The notes under the pieces were generated by a model. It made no database searches. It saw nothing but the letters and a program-made list of their open reading frames with translations, and was not told the DNA's origin. This document shows, in pieces, positions 10,155 through 20,390 of a stretch of DNA of 64,000 nucleotides. This DNA comes from Gluconacetobacter liquefaciens (GTDB lineage: Bacteria > Pseudomonadota > Alphaproteobacteria > Acetobacterales > Acetobacteraceae). The DNA lies in the NCBI RefSeq assembly GCF_003350405.1, contig NZ_QQAW01000003.1, positions 372,001 through 436,000 of the forward strand. Direction: 5' to 3'. Numbering within the stretch: the stretch's first letter is position 1; every line of letters starts with the position of its first letter. Both the position numbers and the translations under genes were made by a program.

Positions 10155-13100
10155 ATGCGGATTATGATCGACCTGCAGTCATGTCAGAATGGTGGCCGAT
10201 ATCGCGGTATTGGTCGCTATAGTATGAGTGTGGCGAAGGAGATGATCAGGTCTGGAAAAAAACATGAGTTTTTTATTATTGTAACTGATCGGTTTCCTGG
10301 TTCGATTTCATATATTCGTAATGCATTCGAGGGGATTATTTCTCAAGATAATATTCTCGTTCTCAGCCTTTTTGATGAGACGACTTCGGCGAATCCCGAG
10401 GATGCTTGGCGTAATCGCGCGGCGGAAATCCTGCGTTCATCATTTATCGCCCGATTTGATCCCGACATTGTGTTTATCCCGAGCCTTTTCGAGGGATTTT
10501 GGGACAATACGGTCGTTTCCACAGATCCATCGGCCTATCGGTCCGTCGTGACGTTGCACGATTTCATTCCCCTGGAGGAGCCCGAGCGGTATCTGCCGGA
10601 TCAGAAGGATCGAGATGCTTATGCGCGACGCCTGGCAGATGCCATGCAGGCCGATCTGCTTGTGCCGATCTCTTCTTATGTTGCCAATGAAGCAAGACGA
10701 CAATTGGCCGCTGATCCTGCGCGGCTCGTTGTTGCGCTCAATGGTATTGATGCCCGTTTCGTTCCTCCCGCTCCGGGCAGTATCGAACGGGCGGATCTGA
10801 TGAAGCGAATGGGAATCGCGCGGCCTTTCGTTTTTAATACCAGTCCGCTCGAGTACCGGAAGAATCTCGAAGGCCTCATTGCCGCGTTCGCGAGCATGTC
10901 TCTGGAAACGCGCAAGCGCTACCAAATTGTCGTGGCCGGAAAGATGGACGACTATGCGCGGAATTACCTGAATCAGCTTGTTTGTGCTGAAGGTCTTGCT
11001 GACGATACGCTTGTTCTGCCGGGCTATATATCGGACGATGACCTTATTGCGCTCTATGCCGAATGTTCTCTTTTCGTCTTTCCCTCATGGAGTGAGGGAT
11101 TCGGGTTGCCTCCGCTGGAGGCCATGGCATGTGGCGCACCGGTGATCGCGGCCAATACGACGTCTCTGCCTGAAGTGATGGGCAGGGCGGATCTTCTCGT
11201 GGATCCCGCGGTCCCTCCGCTGATGGGGGCCGCGATGGAAAGAGTGTTGACCGATGGGGCTATACAGCAGGAACTGCGTCAATACGGTATTGGTCATGCC
11301 CGCAAATTCAGTTGGGAACTGACCGCTCGAACGGTGCTCAATGCAATCGAGGCTCTCCCGTCGGAGAAACCGGCGCGTTCTGTCGTTCGAAGCGGCAGGC
11401 AGCGCATGCGGTTGGCCGTCATCGTCGTTCAGACCGAGGAAAACAGCCACATTCTGGGCCGCGTTTGCGGTCTGGTCTCTTCTCTTTCTCGTTATTGCGA
11501 TGTGATGTTCTTCACGCCTAGCGGAAAGGCGGATCAATGGTTGGATGCCGAGATTGAGCAGCGGGATCTTGGCTGGCTCGACTGGAATGAATCTCGTTTC
11601 GACTGCCTCGTTTATGTAGGAGACTATTTCGCCGATCGTCTGATGGTTCGGATCATGACCGAACATCCGGGGCTCTATGTCAAAATACGTCCTCTTTCCT
11701 CTCCATGTGAAGAACTGGGAGAGGCAGAGAAGCTATCATCCGACATTCATTATGATGTCATGGAGACCGAGGGGCTCTCGGGCCTGATCAACATGGTCAG
11801 GAATCCCCCCGATGAGCTGCAGCGGCGTATGGTGTATGGGGCCAGTTTCTCCTCTGCGGCGCTCACTGTCCTATCCGAAGGCGAGAATGGTCTGCCTTTC
11901 CTGCATCTGGCTGCGGACGGAAAAGCCGCTGCCCGTTATCGTGACATGATGGGCGTGGCTCAGAAAGAACCTTTGGTGATCGCGATCGCCGGGCAGGGCA
12001 CCACAGCCAACCAGATCATGATCCGGTACAGGAAGGTTGCCGGCAGCCTGCCGGATACGCATCTTGTGGTACATGTCGTCAATGACGGGAACGAAATAAA
12101 CACACCTGGCCATGTGTCTCAGCTTCGGAACAGAATATGCCACGTGTCCGGACGGATCGATCACTACTACAGGGGCATTCTGTCTTCTGCCGACCTCATT
12201 TTGCTGGGATCCGATATTCCGCCGGAACTTGCTGCACGCTGCTTGCCGGACGCGGGCGATCTGTCCGTTCCGGTTCTGACAGAGGCTGAAACCAGAGATA
12301 GTCTCGGCGAGGACATTATCCATGCGGCGTCAGTCGCGAAAACGCGGACGCAGCGGCCCCATGGGTTTCTGACGCCCGCCGACCAGAAGCCAATCGATCG
12401 GTGGGTCGATGTCATTCTGGATGCTGCCACACAATCCTCCTCCCGCAACCTCTCCCTGGTGCGGCGAGTGGAAGCGAGCCTGCCGGGAAGCGTGCGCGGA
12501 AAGCGGGCGACATCTCTGGATCTGGCACGATTGTCCGTCGCGCTTGAGCAGAATGCGGCCTTTGAGCGAGACCCTTTGATATGTTTCGATATTTCGGTTT
12601 TTGCCTCGCCGGGGGCAATACGTCGTCTCGATGAACTGGTCAGCGCACACCTTCTAGCTCTGATTGGTGCCGGAGGCAGGACTGCCTGTGCGGTTTTCGA
12701 AGATGGTGGCCACTTCGTCATCGCCAATCAGTTTGTTACCAAGCTGCTCGGCATCCGTTCTTTTCATCGGGCGGATGAAGTGCTCGTGCCGCGTTCGGGA
12801 GACCGCATCGTCGGTCTGGATTGTCTTTCTTCATTTGGTTCCTCTTCTTTTCCCGCGTTGCGGGCCGCGCAGGAAAAAGGGGCGGCCGTTCTGTATTGTG
12901 CGCTTGGGCGCGCTGCTGGGTATTATTCCAGTTGTGCTGCCGACACCGCCGATCTGGTAATGGCCTGGGCGTCCGGTCGCAGCCTGCGGATGCGGCGTTC
13001 TGTTTCCTGTCCAGCACGCCACGAGAGCCTTGCGGAGGCAGATACTTCTTTCGTGCGCGTGCTGGAACAATGTGCAGCCGCCAGCATGCCCATCGACGTT

Positions 13101-15494
13101 CTGGCTGTAGATGGTTTTGATCATGCGATGGCCGCAGATCTCAGGATGGACATCCAGGTCCGGGCACTTGCACCGCAACTCGAAAATCTCCTGATGAATG
13201 TGCAGGCAAAAATTGCGGATGCGCGAAAAGAAGAGTCTTCGTTGCATTATACAGTGATGGGTCACCTTCTCGGTAGCTACAGCCTGGCGATTATCAATCG
13301 TGCCGTGGCGACGAGTTTGGAGCGTGCTTTTCCGGACCGCACCCATTTTCTGCCTTTCGAAACAGACCCCATCACGCATACCGAAGGCGTTCCTGCGTCC
13401 GAACAGTCGTTGATGATCGAACTGTGCGAAAGACCACGGCCAGCGCGGGCTTATGAGGTCATGATCAGCCAGCATTGGCCGATCCTGCCGCCCAAGGACC
13501 GCTCCCGACTCGCGTTGTCGCTGTTCCCATGGGAGGAAACCCATGTGCCTGCCGGTATCATCAATACTCTTGTCAAAGGGTTTGATGCGCTTATTTCGCC
13601 GGCACGTTACGTTACGAATGCGCTGATCATTTCAGGATGCAGTGCCCCGATCGCCACCATTGGGCAGCCAGTGGATCTGGCTCCGTTCACGCACGTTGCC
13701 AGGGCACGTGATGCCTCTCGGCCCATTCGGCAGTTCGTCCATATTTCGTCCTGCTTCCCGAGAAAGGGGGTGGACGTTCTGCTGAAGGCCTGGGTGAAGG
13801 CCTTTACGAAGCGAGACGGTGTGCGCCTGCTTATCAAGACCTTCCCGAACCCTCATAACGATGTGGAGCAGCAACTCGCCGTATTGCAGCAGTGCCATCG
13901 GGACATGGCGCCGGTCGAGATCATCAACCGTGATGCGGAACGTGAGGAGATGGCGGCTTTTTACGCCGACTATGACGTCATGGTTCTTCCTTCGCGCGGC
14001 GAGGGATATAATCTTCCGGCCCTCGAAGCGATGGCGTCAGGCCTGCCGCTGATCGTTACGGGTGAGGGAGGGCACCGCGATTTCTGCGGATCGCGACAGG
14101 CGCGAATGGTCCGCTATCGCTTCGCGCGTGCGAACAGCCATGTCGCAGCGAGTTTCTCCATGTGGCTTGAGCCTGATTGTGATGATCTTGTCGCTGCGTT
14201 GCGGGAATATGCTGAGCCTGCGAACAGGGATGTCATTGAGCGACGGCGCGAGGCGGCGCTTGAGGCGGCATCGATCGAAGGAGATGCTGCGGCATGGACG
14301 CGTCGCCTGCATGGCGTCGTACATGAGCTGTTAAAGGGGTATGACAAGAGACCGCCCCGGGTCGCGTGGGTCAGCACCTGGGGGATTCAGTGCGGTATCG
14401 CACAATATTCCAGTTATCTTCTTGAGCGGTTCAGCGAGGCACAGAGGCGGAATACCATGGTATTCTGCGATTTCCGCTCGCCGGCCGGCGAAGGCCCGAT
14501 AGCCTATCGGCCGGTATGGCATTTCATTGGAGACAAGGCATCCGAGATTGTCGATGCGACGCTGGAGCATAAGGCCGAAGCTCTCGTAATCCAGCATCAG
14601 GATGGACTGATTTCATGGGAGCAGCTCGGCCGGATAGGCAATGACCCCGCTCTTGCAAAGGTCGTCACCGTTGTTGTTCTGCATAATGCCCGTAATCTCA
14701 GGCGGGCAAGTCGTGAAGAGATGGAGGCGGTCGTTGAAGGACTGTCGAAAATGAGCCGTGTGCTGGTCCATAATATCGACGATATGAATTTCCTGCACGA
14801 ACTGGGCCTTAGCCATAATCTCGGCCTGTTCCCGCATGGGGCTTTTGCCCCACGGCAAGTACCGTGGCCGCGTGTGCTGGGACCGAATGACGCGCCGCTT
14901 ATCGGATGCCACGGGTTCTTCTTCCGGCACAAAGGCATCGATAAACTGATCAGGGCTGCAGCAAAATTGCGGCGCGAGTGGCCGGGCCTAAGGCTCAGGC
15001 TGGTAAACGCCCGCTTCCCCGGAGCGGAGCATGACCGGACTATTGATGAGTGTCGCGCAATCGCTGCCGAAGTAGGCATGGACGATGCGATCGAATGGTA
15101 TTTCGACTTCCTGCCGGTAGAGAAGATTGAGGCTTTGCTTTCCGAGTGTGATTTGATTGCGCTCCCCTATGACGAGAGTGACGATTCCGCGAGTGGTGCT
15201 GTTCGCACCGCCCTGGCGAGCATGGTTCCGCTCGTTGCGACACGTGTGCAGATTTTTGCCGAGTTGGGTAATGCTGCCGCGTGGGCGTCTGACAACGATC
15301 CGGACGAACTGGTTCGGGTGATGTCGGCATTGCTCAAGAGTCCGGAGAGGCGTCGGGAGGTGCAGGCCGGCATTCATGACTGGCTCAGCGCGCATGATTG
15401 GAATCGTGTTTCGGGCTTGCTTGAAGACATGCTTGCCGGCCTTGTCCGTCAGACACGCCTTGGTTGGGATAAACCGCGCAATATTATCTCCTGA
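10155..15494 (+). CDS. Giant multidomain glycosyltransferase (at least three GT4-like modules)
   Basis: 1779 residues. Module 1 (about 1-400) is a complete GT-B/GT4 unit with the N-terminal GIGRYSMSVAKEM loop and the nucleotide-sugar motif EGFGLPPLEAMACG (about 314-327). The middle (about 410-1050) has Rossmann-like stretches but no motif I recognise. Module 2 (about 1100-1390) carries EGYNLPALEAMASG (about 1282-1295). Module 3 (about 1400-1779) opens with WGIQCGIAQYSSYLLERF and has FRHKGIDKLIRAAAKL, but the Glu-rich motif is replaced by SGAVRTALASMVPLVATR, so its activity is less certain. No transmembrane segments are seen. It probably extends a repeating polysaccharide with several linkages from one chain. 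Glycosyltransferase assignment is firm; the sugars are unknown. Confidence 0.88.
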   Translation: MRIMIDLQSCQNGGRYRGIGRYSMSVAKEMIRSGKKHEFFIIVTDRFPGSISYIRNAFEGIISQDNILVLSLFDETTSANPEDAWRNRAAEILRSSFIARFDPDIVFIPSLFEGFWDNTVVSTDPSAYRSVVTLHDFIPLEEPERYLPDQKDRDAYARRLADAMQADLLVPISSYVANEARRQLAADPARLVVALNGIDARFVPPAPGSIERADLMKRMGIARPFVFNTSPLEYRKNLEGLIAAFASMSLETRKRYQIVVAGKMDDYARNYLNQLVCAEGLADDTLVLPGYISDDDLIALYAECSLFVFPSWSEGFGLPPLEAMACGAPVIAANTTSLPEVMGRADLLVDPAVPPLMGAAMERVLTDGAIQQELRQYGIGHARKFSWELTARTVLNAIEALPSEKPARSVVRSGRQRMRLAVIVVQTEENSHILGRVCGLVSSLSRYCDVMFFTPSGKADQWLDAEIEQRDLGWLDWNESRFDCLVYVGDYFADRLMVRIMTEHPGLYVKIRPLSSPCEELGEAEKLSSDIHYDVMETEGLSGLINMVRNPPDELQRRMVYGASFSSAALTVLSEGENGLPFLHLAADGKAAARYRDMMGVAQKEPLVIAIAGQGTTANQIMIRYRKVAGSLPDTHLVVHVVNDGNEINTPGHVSQLRNRICHVSGRIDHYYRGILSSADLILLGSDIPPELAARCLPDAGDLSVPVLTEAETRDSLGEDIIHAASVAKTRTQRPHGFLTPADQKPIDRWVDVILDAATQSSSRNLSLVRRVEASLPGSVRGKRATSLDLARLSVALEQNAAFERDPLICFDISVFASPGAIRRLDELVSAHLLALIGAGGRTACAVFEDGGHFVIANQFVTKLLGIRSFHRADEVLVPRSGDRIVGLDCLSSFGSSSFPALRAAQEKGAAVLYCALGRAAGYYSSCAADTADLVMAWASGRSLRMRRSVSCPARHESLAEADTSFVRVLEQCAAASMPIDVLAVDGFDHAMAADLRMDIQVRALAPQLENLLMNVQAKIADARKEESSLHYTVMGHLLGSYSLAIINRAVATSLERAFPDRTHFLPFETDPITHTEGVPASEQSLMIELCERPRPARAYEVMISQHWPILPPKDRSRLALSLFPWEETHVPAGIINTLVKGFDALISPARYVTNALIISGCSAPIATIGQPVDLAPFTHVARARDASRPIRQFVHISSCFPRKGVDVLLKAWVKAFTKRDGVRLLIKTFPNPHNDVEQQLAVLQQCHRDMAPVEIINRDAEREEMAAFYADYDVMVLPSRGEGYNLPALEAMASGLPLIVTGEGGHRDFCGSRQARMVRYRFARANSHVAASFSMWLEPDCDDLVAALREYAEPANRDVIERRREAALEAASIEGDAAAWTRRLHGVVHELLKGYDKRPPRVAWVSTWGIQCGIAQYSSYLLERFSEAQRRNTMVFCDFRSPAGEGPIAYRPVWHFIGDKASEIVDATLEHKAEALVIQHQDGLISWEQLGRIGNDPALAKVVTVVVLHNARNLRRASREEMEAVVEGLSKMSRVLVHNIDDMNFLHELGLSHNLGLFPHGAFAPRQVPWPRVLGPNDAPLIGCHGFFFRHKGIDKLIRAAAKLRREWPGLRLRLVNARFPGAEHDRTIDECRAIAAEVGMDDAIEWYFDFLPVEKIEALLSECDLIALPYDESDDSASGAVRTALASMVPLVATRVQIFAELGNAAAWASDNDPDELVRVMSALLKSPERRREVQAGIHDWLSAHDWNRVSGLLEDMLAGLVRQTRLGWDKPRNIIS

Positions 15495-15694
15495 ATAACC
15501 TCTGTTAAGTCGAAGCCTTGTCACGTGATGAATATTCTCCCATTTCGGATACTCGCGGGGAGGGAGGGCCGTTCTGTGAGCCGGCACACAGGGAGAACTC
15601 GGTAGCGGAAGCGGTCGTTACTGTTCTCGATGAACGTTGTCCTGTATGGTAATCGAACGATACCGATCGTATCTATGTAAACAGGGCTCTTTTT

Positions 15695-17041
15695 TCAATC
15701 GCCCTGATTATTCGCCATGCTGATATTGCTCATGTTGGCCGGCTTATTGAACTGCCCGAATTTGTGGTTATACGTTTGCAGGCCGGTCAGCATGACATGA
15801 GCCGTGGCAGGAACATTGGCTAGGTCGACCGCATAGGTCGCCTGCCACTTGCCAGAATTCTGGTCATGCATGATTCCGCCCTGGCCGATAAAGGTATCCT
15901 GAATACGGATCCAGTCCAGTTTCCCAGCGGTACCGGAAATGTAGACGTCGCTGGCATCGGTTTTACTACCGAGCCTATTATTGTTCATTTCGATCGCGCC
16001 GCCTATCCATCCGATATTGCGTCCCGCCGAGATGTATAGACCATATCTGCTGTTGTTGATTGAGGTCGAATTCTGAAAATGAATCTGACTGACACGTGGA
16101 TTTTCCACGACGATTCCGGAATCGGAATACGAACTGGATGCCCAGCATGCTGAACACATGAATTCGTACACACCGCCGCCGGAATTGGGGAAATACCAGT
16201 TTGCTCCATAGCTGGTGTCACCCAGAGCATTCACCATCTGCACTCCGTTAACGCTCTCCTTGGGGCCCGGAGTGAATAAATATGCTGATCTGGTACCCAC
16301 GATATCTATATTGCTGGCATAGACGCCAGATGTGTAGAGATATTGAATTCCAGTTTCATACTGGGCGATATTTAGATCTTCCAGATATGTATCGATATTT
16401 ATTTTTCCGGAGGTCAGGTCTCCATCCAGTGATATGAATGCTGCCCCTGCATATGCCGCGCCGTTCTGTGCATTCGGCGCGGTGTGGAAGGATGGAAAGG
16501 GGGGGCGCGCATAGATGTGATCGATATGGACATTATTGGATGCATAGACATAAATACCATTCCAGAAGGGCCCCGTTACAATCAGGTCGTGTACGCGTTC
16601 CTGACTCGCAGCTTTCAGGTAAATCATCGCGCCAGCACGCATCTGCCGGGTCGCGTTGATGGTCATGTCTGAGATAACCTGCCCATGGCCCGACAGGTGG
16701 AAGACATTTACAGAACCAGAAGTAATCGTGTAATTAACGTTGAGTATTACACATTGCATGTTGGCTCCGGACAGGCGAATGCCGTCAGCACTCCAATCCG
16801 GGAATGATTCATCGAGACGGTATGTCCCGCAAGGCAGAATAACGGCTCGTTCTGCGGCAATGAGGGCCTGGATCGCAGGGACCGCGTCGATTTTTCCCGT
16901 CTTTACGAGGTTGAATTGCCGTGCAGTCAGTCCTGCATCTGACGGGAATGCAGCCATTGATGACTGAGCCCGAGTGGGAATTGACAGGAGTAAGGATGCA
17001 ACCATTACCATGGCATGAAGAAAAAAATAGAATCTGCTCAT
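15695..17041 (-). CDS. Secreted right-handed beta-helix protein
   Basis: 448 residues with a Sec signal peptide (FYFFLHAMVMVASLLLS...RAQS). The early segment ALIAAERAVILPCGTYRLD and the short periodic beta-strand repeats through the body are typical of pectate-lyase/tailspike-like parallel beta-helices that bind or cut polysaccharide. It is convergent to the giant glycosyltransferase gene and richer in A/T than the surrounding genes. Placement inside the polysaccharide island suggests a periplasmic or outer-surface role on the polymer, such as a lyase, epimerase or binding protein. Catalytic residues cannot be assigned, so the fold is the call and not a reaction. Confidence 0.65.
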   Translation of the reverse strand: MSRFYFFLHAMVMVASLLLSIPTRAQSSMAAFPSDAGLTARQFNLVKTGKIDAVPAIQALIAAERAVILPCGTYRLDESFPDWSADGIRLSGANMQCVILNVNYTITSGSVNVFHLSGHGQVISDMTINATRQMRAGAMIYLKAASQERVHDLIVTGPFWNGIYVYASNNVHIDHIYARPPFPSFHTAPNAQNGAAYAGAAFISLDGDLTSGKINIDTYLEDLNIAQYETGIQYLYTSGVYASNIDIVGTRSAYLFTPGPKESVNGVQMVNALGDTSYGANWYFPNSGGGVYEFMCSACWASSSYSDSGIVVENPRVSQIHFQNSTSINNSRYGLYISAGRNIGWIGGAIEMNNNRLGSKTDASDVYISGTAGKLDWIRIQDTFIGQGGIMHDQNSGKWQATYAVDLANVPATAHVMLTGLQTYNHKFGQFNKPANMSNISMANNQGD

Positions 17042-17602
17042 TGCATGTCCCTTCGAGGAGGAGGGAATGGGCTATTTAAAGAGGTTTGCAGGAACCTCGG
17101 CTGTAATCGGCAGGCATCGCTGCTTCGGCCAGCCGGGTGACGCCCTGTTGTGGAGACGTTCTCCTTTTGTGGCGGGTGAGGTGGTCTATTTCCATAGGAA
17201 CGGTCTCCATATCGCGCTCAGGTCAGGAGATGCATGATCAGGCTTTTTGCCCCGCAACGGCGATTATCGCGGGAAAATGTGCCGGCGAGTTTATCTATGC
17301 CGGGATTGGCCTGCCCTAGGCGCAGGAACCTCCGCTGACCGAAGCGATCTCCAGAGCGTGAGACATGTGTCTATGTGGCTTTTTTTCGCTGAAGGGACTA
17401 TCTACGGCAACGGGAGAGAACGGCGTGCGAGGTCTCGCAAGTGACATATTCATGATTGATCGGTTCTGCTGATGCTGACCGGCAATAAGAATGAAGCCGT
17501 CGATGCTGCGGCGAGTGACCGTATCAGCGGTCATCTTTTTGCCAATATGTGTTGATCTGTTTTTGCTTTTTGTCGTTGTCAATATCAGGTTCATACTGTG
17601 TC
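17042..17602. other. 561-bp gap between divergent genes
   Basis: The region lies between the minus-strand beta-helix gene and hldE. Only short, unconvincing open frames are present. It probably contains two divergent promoters; no motif strong enough to name was found. Confidence 0.4.
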
Positions 17603-19063
17603 ATGATAGAGGATTTCGAATTCGGCCGCGTTGTCATTATCGGTGACCTGATTCTTGACTGTTATATCAATGGTTCCGTGGCGCGCATTTCGCCGGAGGC
17701 ACCGGTTCCGGTTCTGCTTCGCGCGCAACAGGTCGCGGTTCCCGGTGGAGCGGCGAATGTCGCCACGAATGCCGCAACGCTGGGGTGTGCGGTCACCCTG
17801 CTTGGGATTGTGGGCTGTGACCATTCTGCCCGAGTCTTGCAGGACGCGCTAACCGGCACGCCGGGCATCGATCTGTCCGGTATCGTCGCCGATCCGTCCT
17901 GGACGACTGTCACGAAGACGCGGGTCCTGAGCGGACGACAGCAGATCGTGCGGATTGACGAGGAGCGTATCTCACCTGTCCCTGAGGCAGCACGTGCGCG
18001 CTTGATAGAGGCGGCCCGCGACGCCATCGTGGGCGCCGATGTCGTAATCTGTTCCGATTATGCCAAGGGTGTGCTTTCGGATGATGTACTCGATGCCGTC
18101 ATCTCTCATGCCAGTGAACGCAATATTCCTGTCATTGTCGACCCTAAACGCAGGGATTTTTCAGCCTATCGCGGTGCCTCACTCATTACGCCGAATCGGA
18201 GTGAGATGGGGCTGGCAACCGGGGGATTGCCGCTGGGTACCGATGAGGAAGTCGAGCGCGCCGCCCGCGCGGTTGTCGAGCAGTTTGGCGGCGATGTTCT
18301 GGTCACGCGCTCTGAGGAAGGCATGACCCTTGTGCGGCGTGAGGGTGGCGTGACGCATGCCAGTGCACGGCGGTCGGAGCTTTGCGACGTTTCCGGAGCG
18401 GGGGACACCGTGGTTGCGACGATTGCAAGCGTGCTGTCGGCCGGTCAGGATCTGGAAACGGCCATCGTGATCGCGACAAGCGCGGCTTCGATCGCGGTAA
18501 GCAAGTTGGGCACTGCGACGGTATCACGAAGTGAGCTCAGTGCCGCTCTGATGGCGGAAATCAGGGAAAGCGGCGTTACATTATCTACCCGGAATGCGCA
18601 GGCAATCGTTGAAAGCTGGCGTCATTACGGTGCGCGTGTCGTTTTTACCAATGGCTGTTTCGATCTGCTGCATCCGGGACACATTTCGCTCATTCGTGCG
18701 GCGGCGGCGCATGGAGACAAGCTGATTGTTGCTATCAACAGCGACGCGTCCGTCAGGCGATTAAAGGGGGCATCTCGGCCGCTGCAGGACGAGCAGGCGC
18801 GCGCTACGGTGATCGGCGCGCTGCGCGATGTCGATCTCGTCGTGATTTTCGATGAGGACACGCCCCTTGAAACCATTCAGGCCCTGAAGCCCGATGTGAT
18901 CGTGAAAGGTGCGGATTATCAGGAGCATCAGGTCGTCGGTGGGGATTTTGTGAAATCTTATGGCGGGGCCGTTGTGCTCGTGGATCTTGTCTCGGGCCGC
19001 TCGACCACTTCGATCGTCAAAAAAATGCAACAAACGACCCTTGCCGCTCGAACGGCCCATTAA
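17603..19063 (+). CDS. hldE: Bifunctional heptose-7-phosphate kinase / heptose-1-phosphate adenylyltransferase
   Basis: 486 residues with both HldE halves. Residues 1 to about 320 form a PfkB/ribokinase-type sugar kinase with the N-terminal IIGDLILDCYI, the PGGAANVA substrate loop and the GAGDTV anion-hole motif near residue 265. Residues from about 345 form a cytidylyltransferase-like domain with TNGCFDLLHPGH (HxGH motif). In LPS-core synthesis it phosphorylates D-glycero-D-manno-heptose-7-P at C1 and then attaches AMP. ATG 17603 is chosen because an upstream start adds only a spurious hydrophobic leader. The AGE-family gene follows 24 nt later. gmhA, gmhB and hldD are not in this window. 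Confidence 0.93.
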   Translation: MIEDFEFGRVVIIGDLILDCYINGSVARISPEAPVPVLLRAQQVAVPGGAANVATNAATLGCAVTLLGIVGCDHSARVLQDALTGTPGIDLSGIVADPSWTTVTKTRVLSGRQQIVRIDEERISPVPEAARARLIEAARDAIVGADVVICSDYAKGVLSDDVLDAVISHASERNIPVIVDPKRRDFSAYRGASLITPNRSEMGLATGGLPLGTDEEVERAARAVVEQFGGDVLVTRSEEGMTLVRREGGVTHASARRSELCDVSGAGDTVVATIASVLSAGQDLETAIVIATSAASIAVSKLGTATVSRSELSAALMAEIRESGVTLSTRNAQAIVESWRHYGARVVFTNGCFDLLHPGHISLIRAAAAHGDKLIVAINSDASVRRLKGASRPLQDEQARATVIGALRDVDLVVIFDEDTPLETIQALKPDVIVKGADYQEHQVVGGDFVKSYGGAVVLVDLVSGRSTTSIVKKMQQTTLAARTAH

Positions 19064-19087
19064 TGTCTTCCCGAACGGATTGTCTTT

Positions 19088-20254
19088 ATGCCGAGTAGTC
19101 CGGAGAGTCCCTCTCTTTTTTCCCTACAGAGAGGGTGGAGCGATTGGCTCTCCGGCCAGGCGTTGCCGTTGTGGAGCGATGCGGGCTTCGACGCGCGTCG
19201 AAGCCTCTACCATGAGCGTCTGGCTTGGGACGCAACGCCGGTTTCCATGGCACAGCTTCGTCTTATGGTTCAGGCGCGACAGGTGGCAACCTATTGTCGG
19301 GCGGCGCTCGATGGTCTCTACGATGCCTCGGCTCAGGCCATTCGTTGCCTTGATGAGGTAGAGCATCTCTACCGGCGCAGCGACGGCATGCCAGGATGGG
19401 TTTTCTCATTGGCGCCCGACGGTAAACCAGCGGACAGGATGCGTGATCTCTATGCCCACGCATTCATTCTTTTTGCCTATGCATGGGCATTTAATCTGAC
19501 GGGAAATGAGCGTTATCGGCGTGTCGCCCGTGAGACGGTCGAGGAAATGCATATGATTTTCGCCGCGAAGAATGGAGGGTTCCGGGATACGGTGCCCGCC
19601 ACAGATTCATGGCGACGGCAGAATCCTCATATGCACCTGCTGGAAGCGTATCTGGCGTTATTCGAGACGATGGGGGACGAATTTTATCTTGTTCATGCGA
19701 AGACGCTTGTGAACCTGGCCACCACGCGCTTCATTGATCCACGTACAGATATGCTATTTGAGTTTTTTGACGATGAATGGGTGCCCCGCGAGGCTTCCGG
19801 CTCGAATCGTATCGAGCCGGGACATCTTTTCGAGTGGGCGTGGTTGCTGCGCGAGTATAGTCGGCTCGCGGGCTGCACGGGTGACGAGGCCGTGCGCATT
19901 GCTGCTGTTGCGGATCGACTCTTTGTCGTGGGGACATCTGCCGGCTGCGATCCCGAAACGGGCATCGCATGTGACGCCATGACAGAAGAAGGTGTGATCT
20001 TCGAACATTCCACCCGCATTTGGCCACAGACTGAACTCATGCGTCTGCTGCACCAAAGGCGTGTGCTGAATTCCCAAGATGACGCTGCACTGCTGACCCG
20101 GATAAGTGGCGCATTTTTTGAACGTTACGCGCCCCGGCATTTGTCGGGTGGCTGGATCGATAGGCTTGATGCGGCGCTTGCACCTCTGGTGGATTATATG
20201 CCGGCTAGCTCGCTGTACCATATCTACGGAGCGGGTCGGGAACTGGCTTCATAG
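19088..20254 (+). CDS. AGE-family (N-acylglucosamine 2-epimerase-like) sugar epimerase/isomerase
   Basis: 388 residues, the normal length for the AGE (alpha/alpha)6-barrel family. Characteristic segments are MVQARQVATYC, LYAHAFILFAYAW, QNPHMHLLEAYLALFE, EPGHLFEWAWLLREY and the C-terminal PASSLYHIYGA. Known members epimerise N-acylglucosamine or isomerise mannose/glucose through conserved histidines, and the His residues in the HMHLLE, GHLF and YHI blocks are present. It is directly downstream of hldE and probably in the same operon, so a role in supplying or remodelling a sugar for the surface polysaccharide is likely. The true substrate is unknown. Confidence 0.83.
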   Translation: MPSSPESPSLFSLQRGWSDWLSGQALPLWSDAGFDARRSLYHERLAWDATPVSMAQLRLMVQARQVATYCRAALDGLYDASAQAIRCLDEVEHLYRRSDGMPGWVFSLAPDGKPADRMRDLYAHAFILFAYAWAFNLTGNERYRRVARETVEEMHMIFAAKNGGFRDTVPATDSWRRQNPHMHLLEAYLALFETMGDEFYLVHAKTLVNLATTRFIDPRTDMLFEFFDDEWVPREASGSNRIEPGHLFEWAWLLREYSRLAGCTGDEAVRIAAVADRLFVVGTSAGCDPETGIACDAMTEEGVIFEHSTRIWPQTELMRLLHQRRVLNSQDDAALLTRISGAFFERYAPRHLSGGWIDRLDAALAPLVDYMPASSLYHIYGAGRELAS

Positions 20255-20390
20255 ACCGTCGTTGCGTGCTTCGCTCGGGGCAATCGTCAGGACGGCAGGC
20301 TCGTCTCCGCTGCGTGGCCGAGATGAGTGGACTATGAGAATCATCTCGCGCTTCGCCCCAAAGACGCCGGCCCTTTAAAGGAGAAACAGA

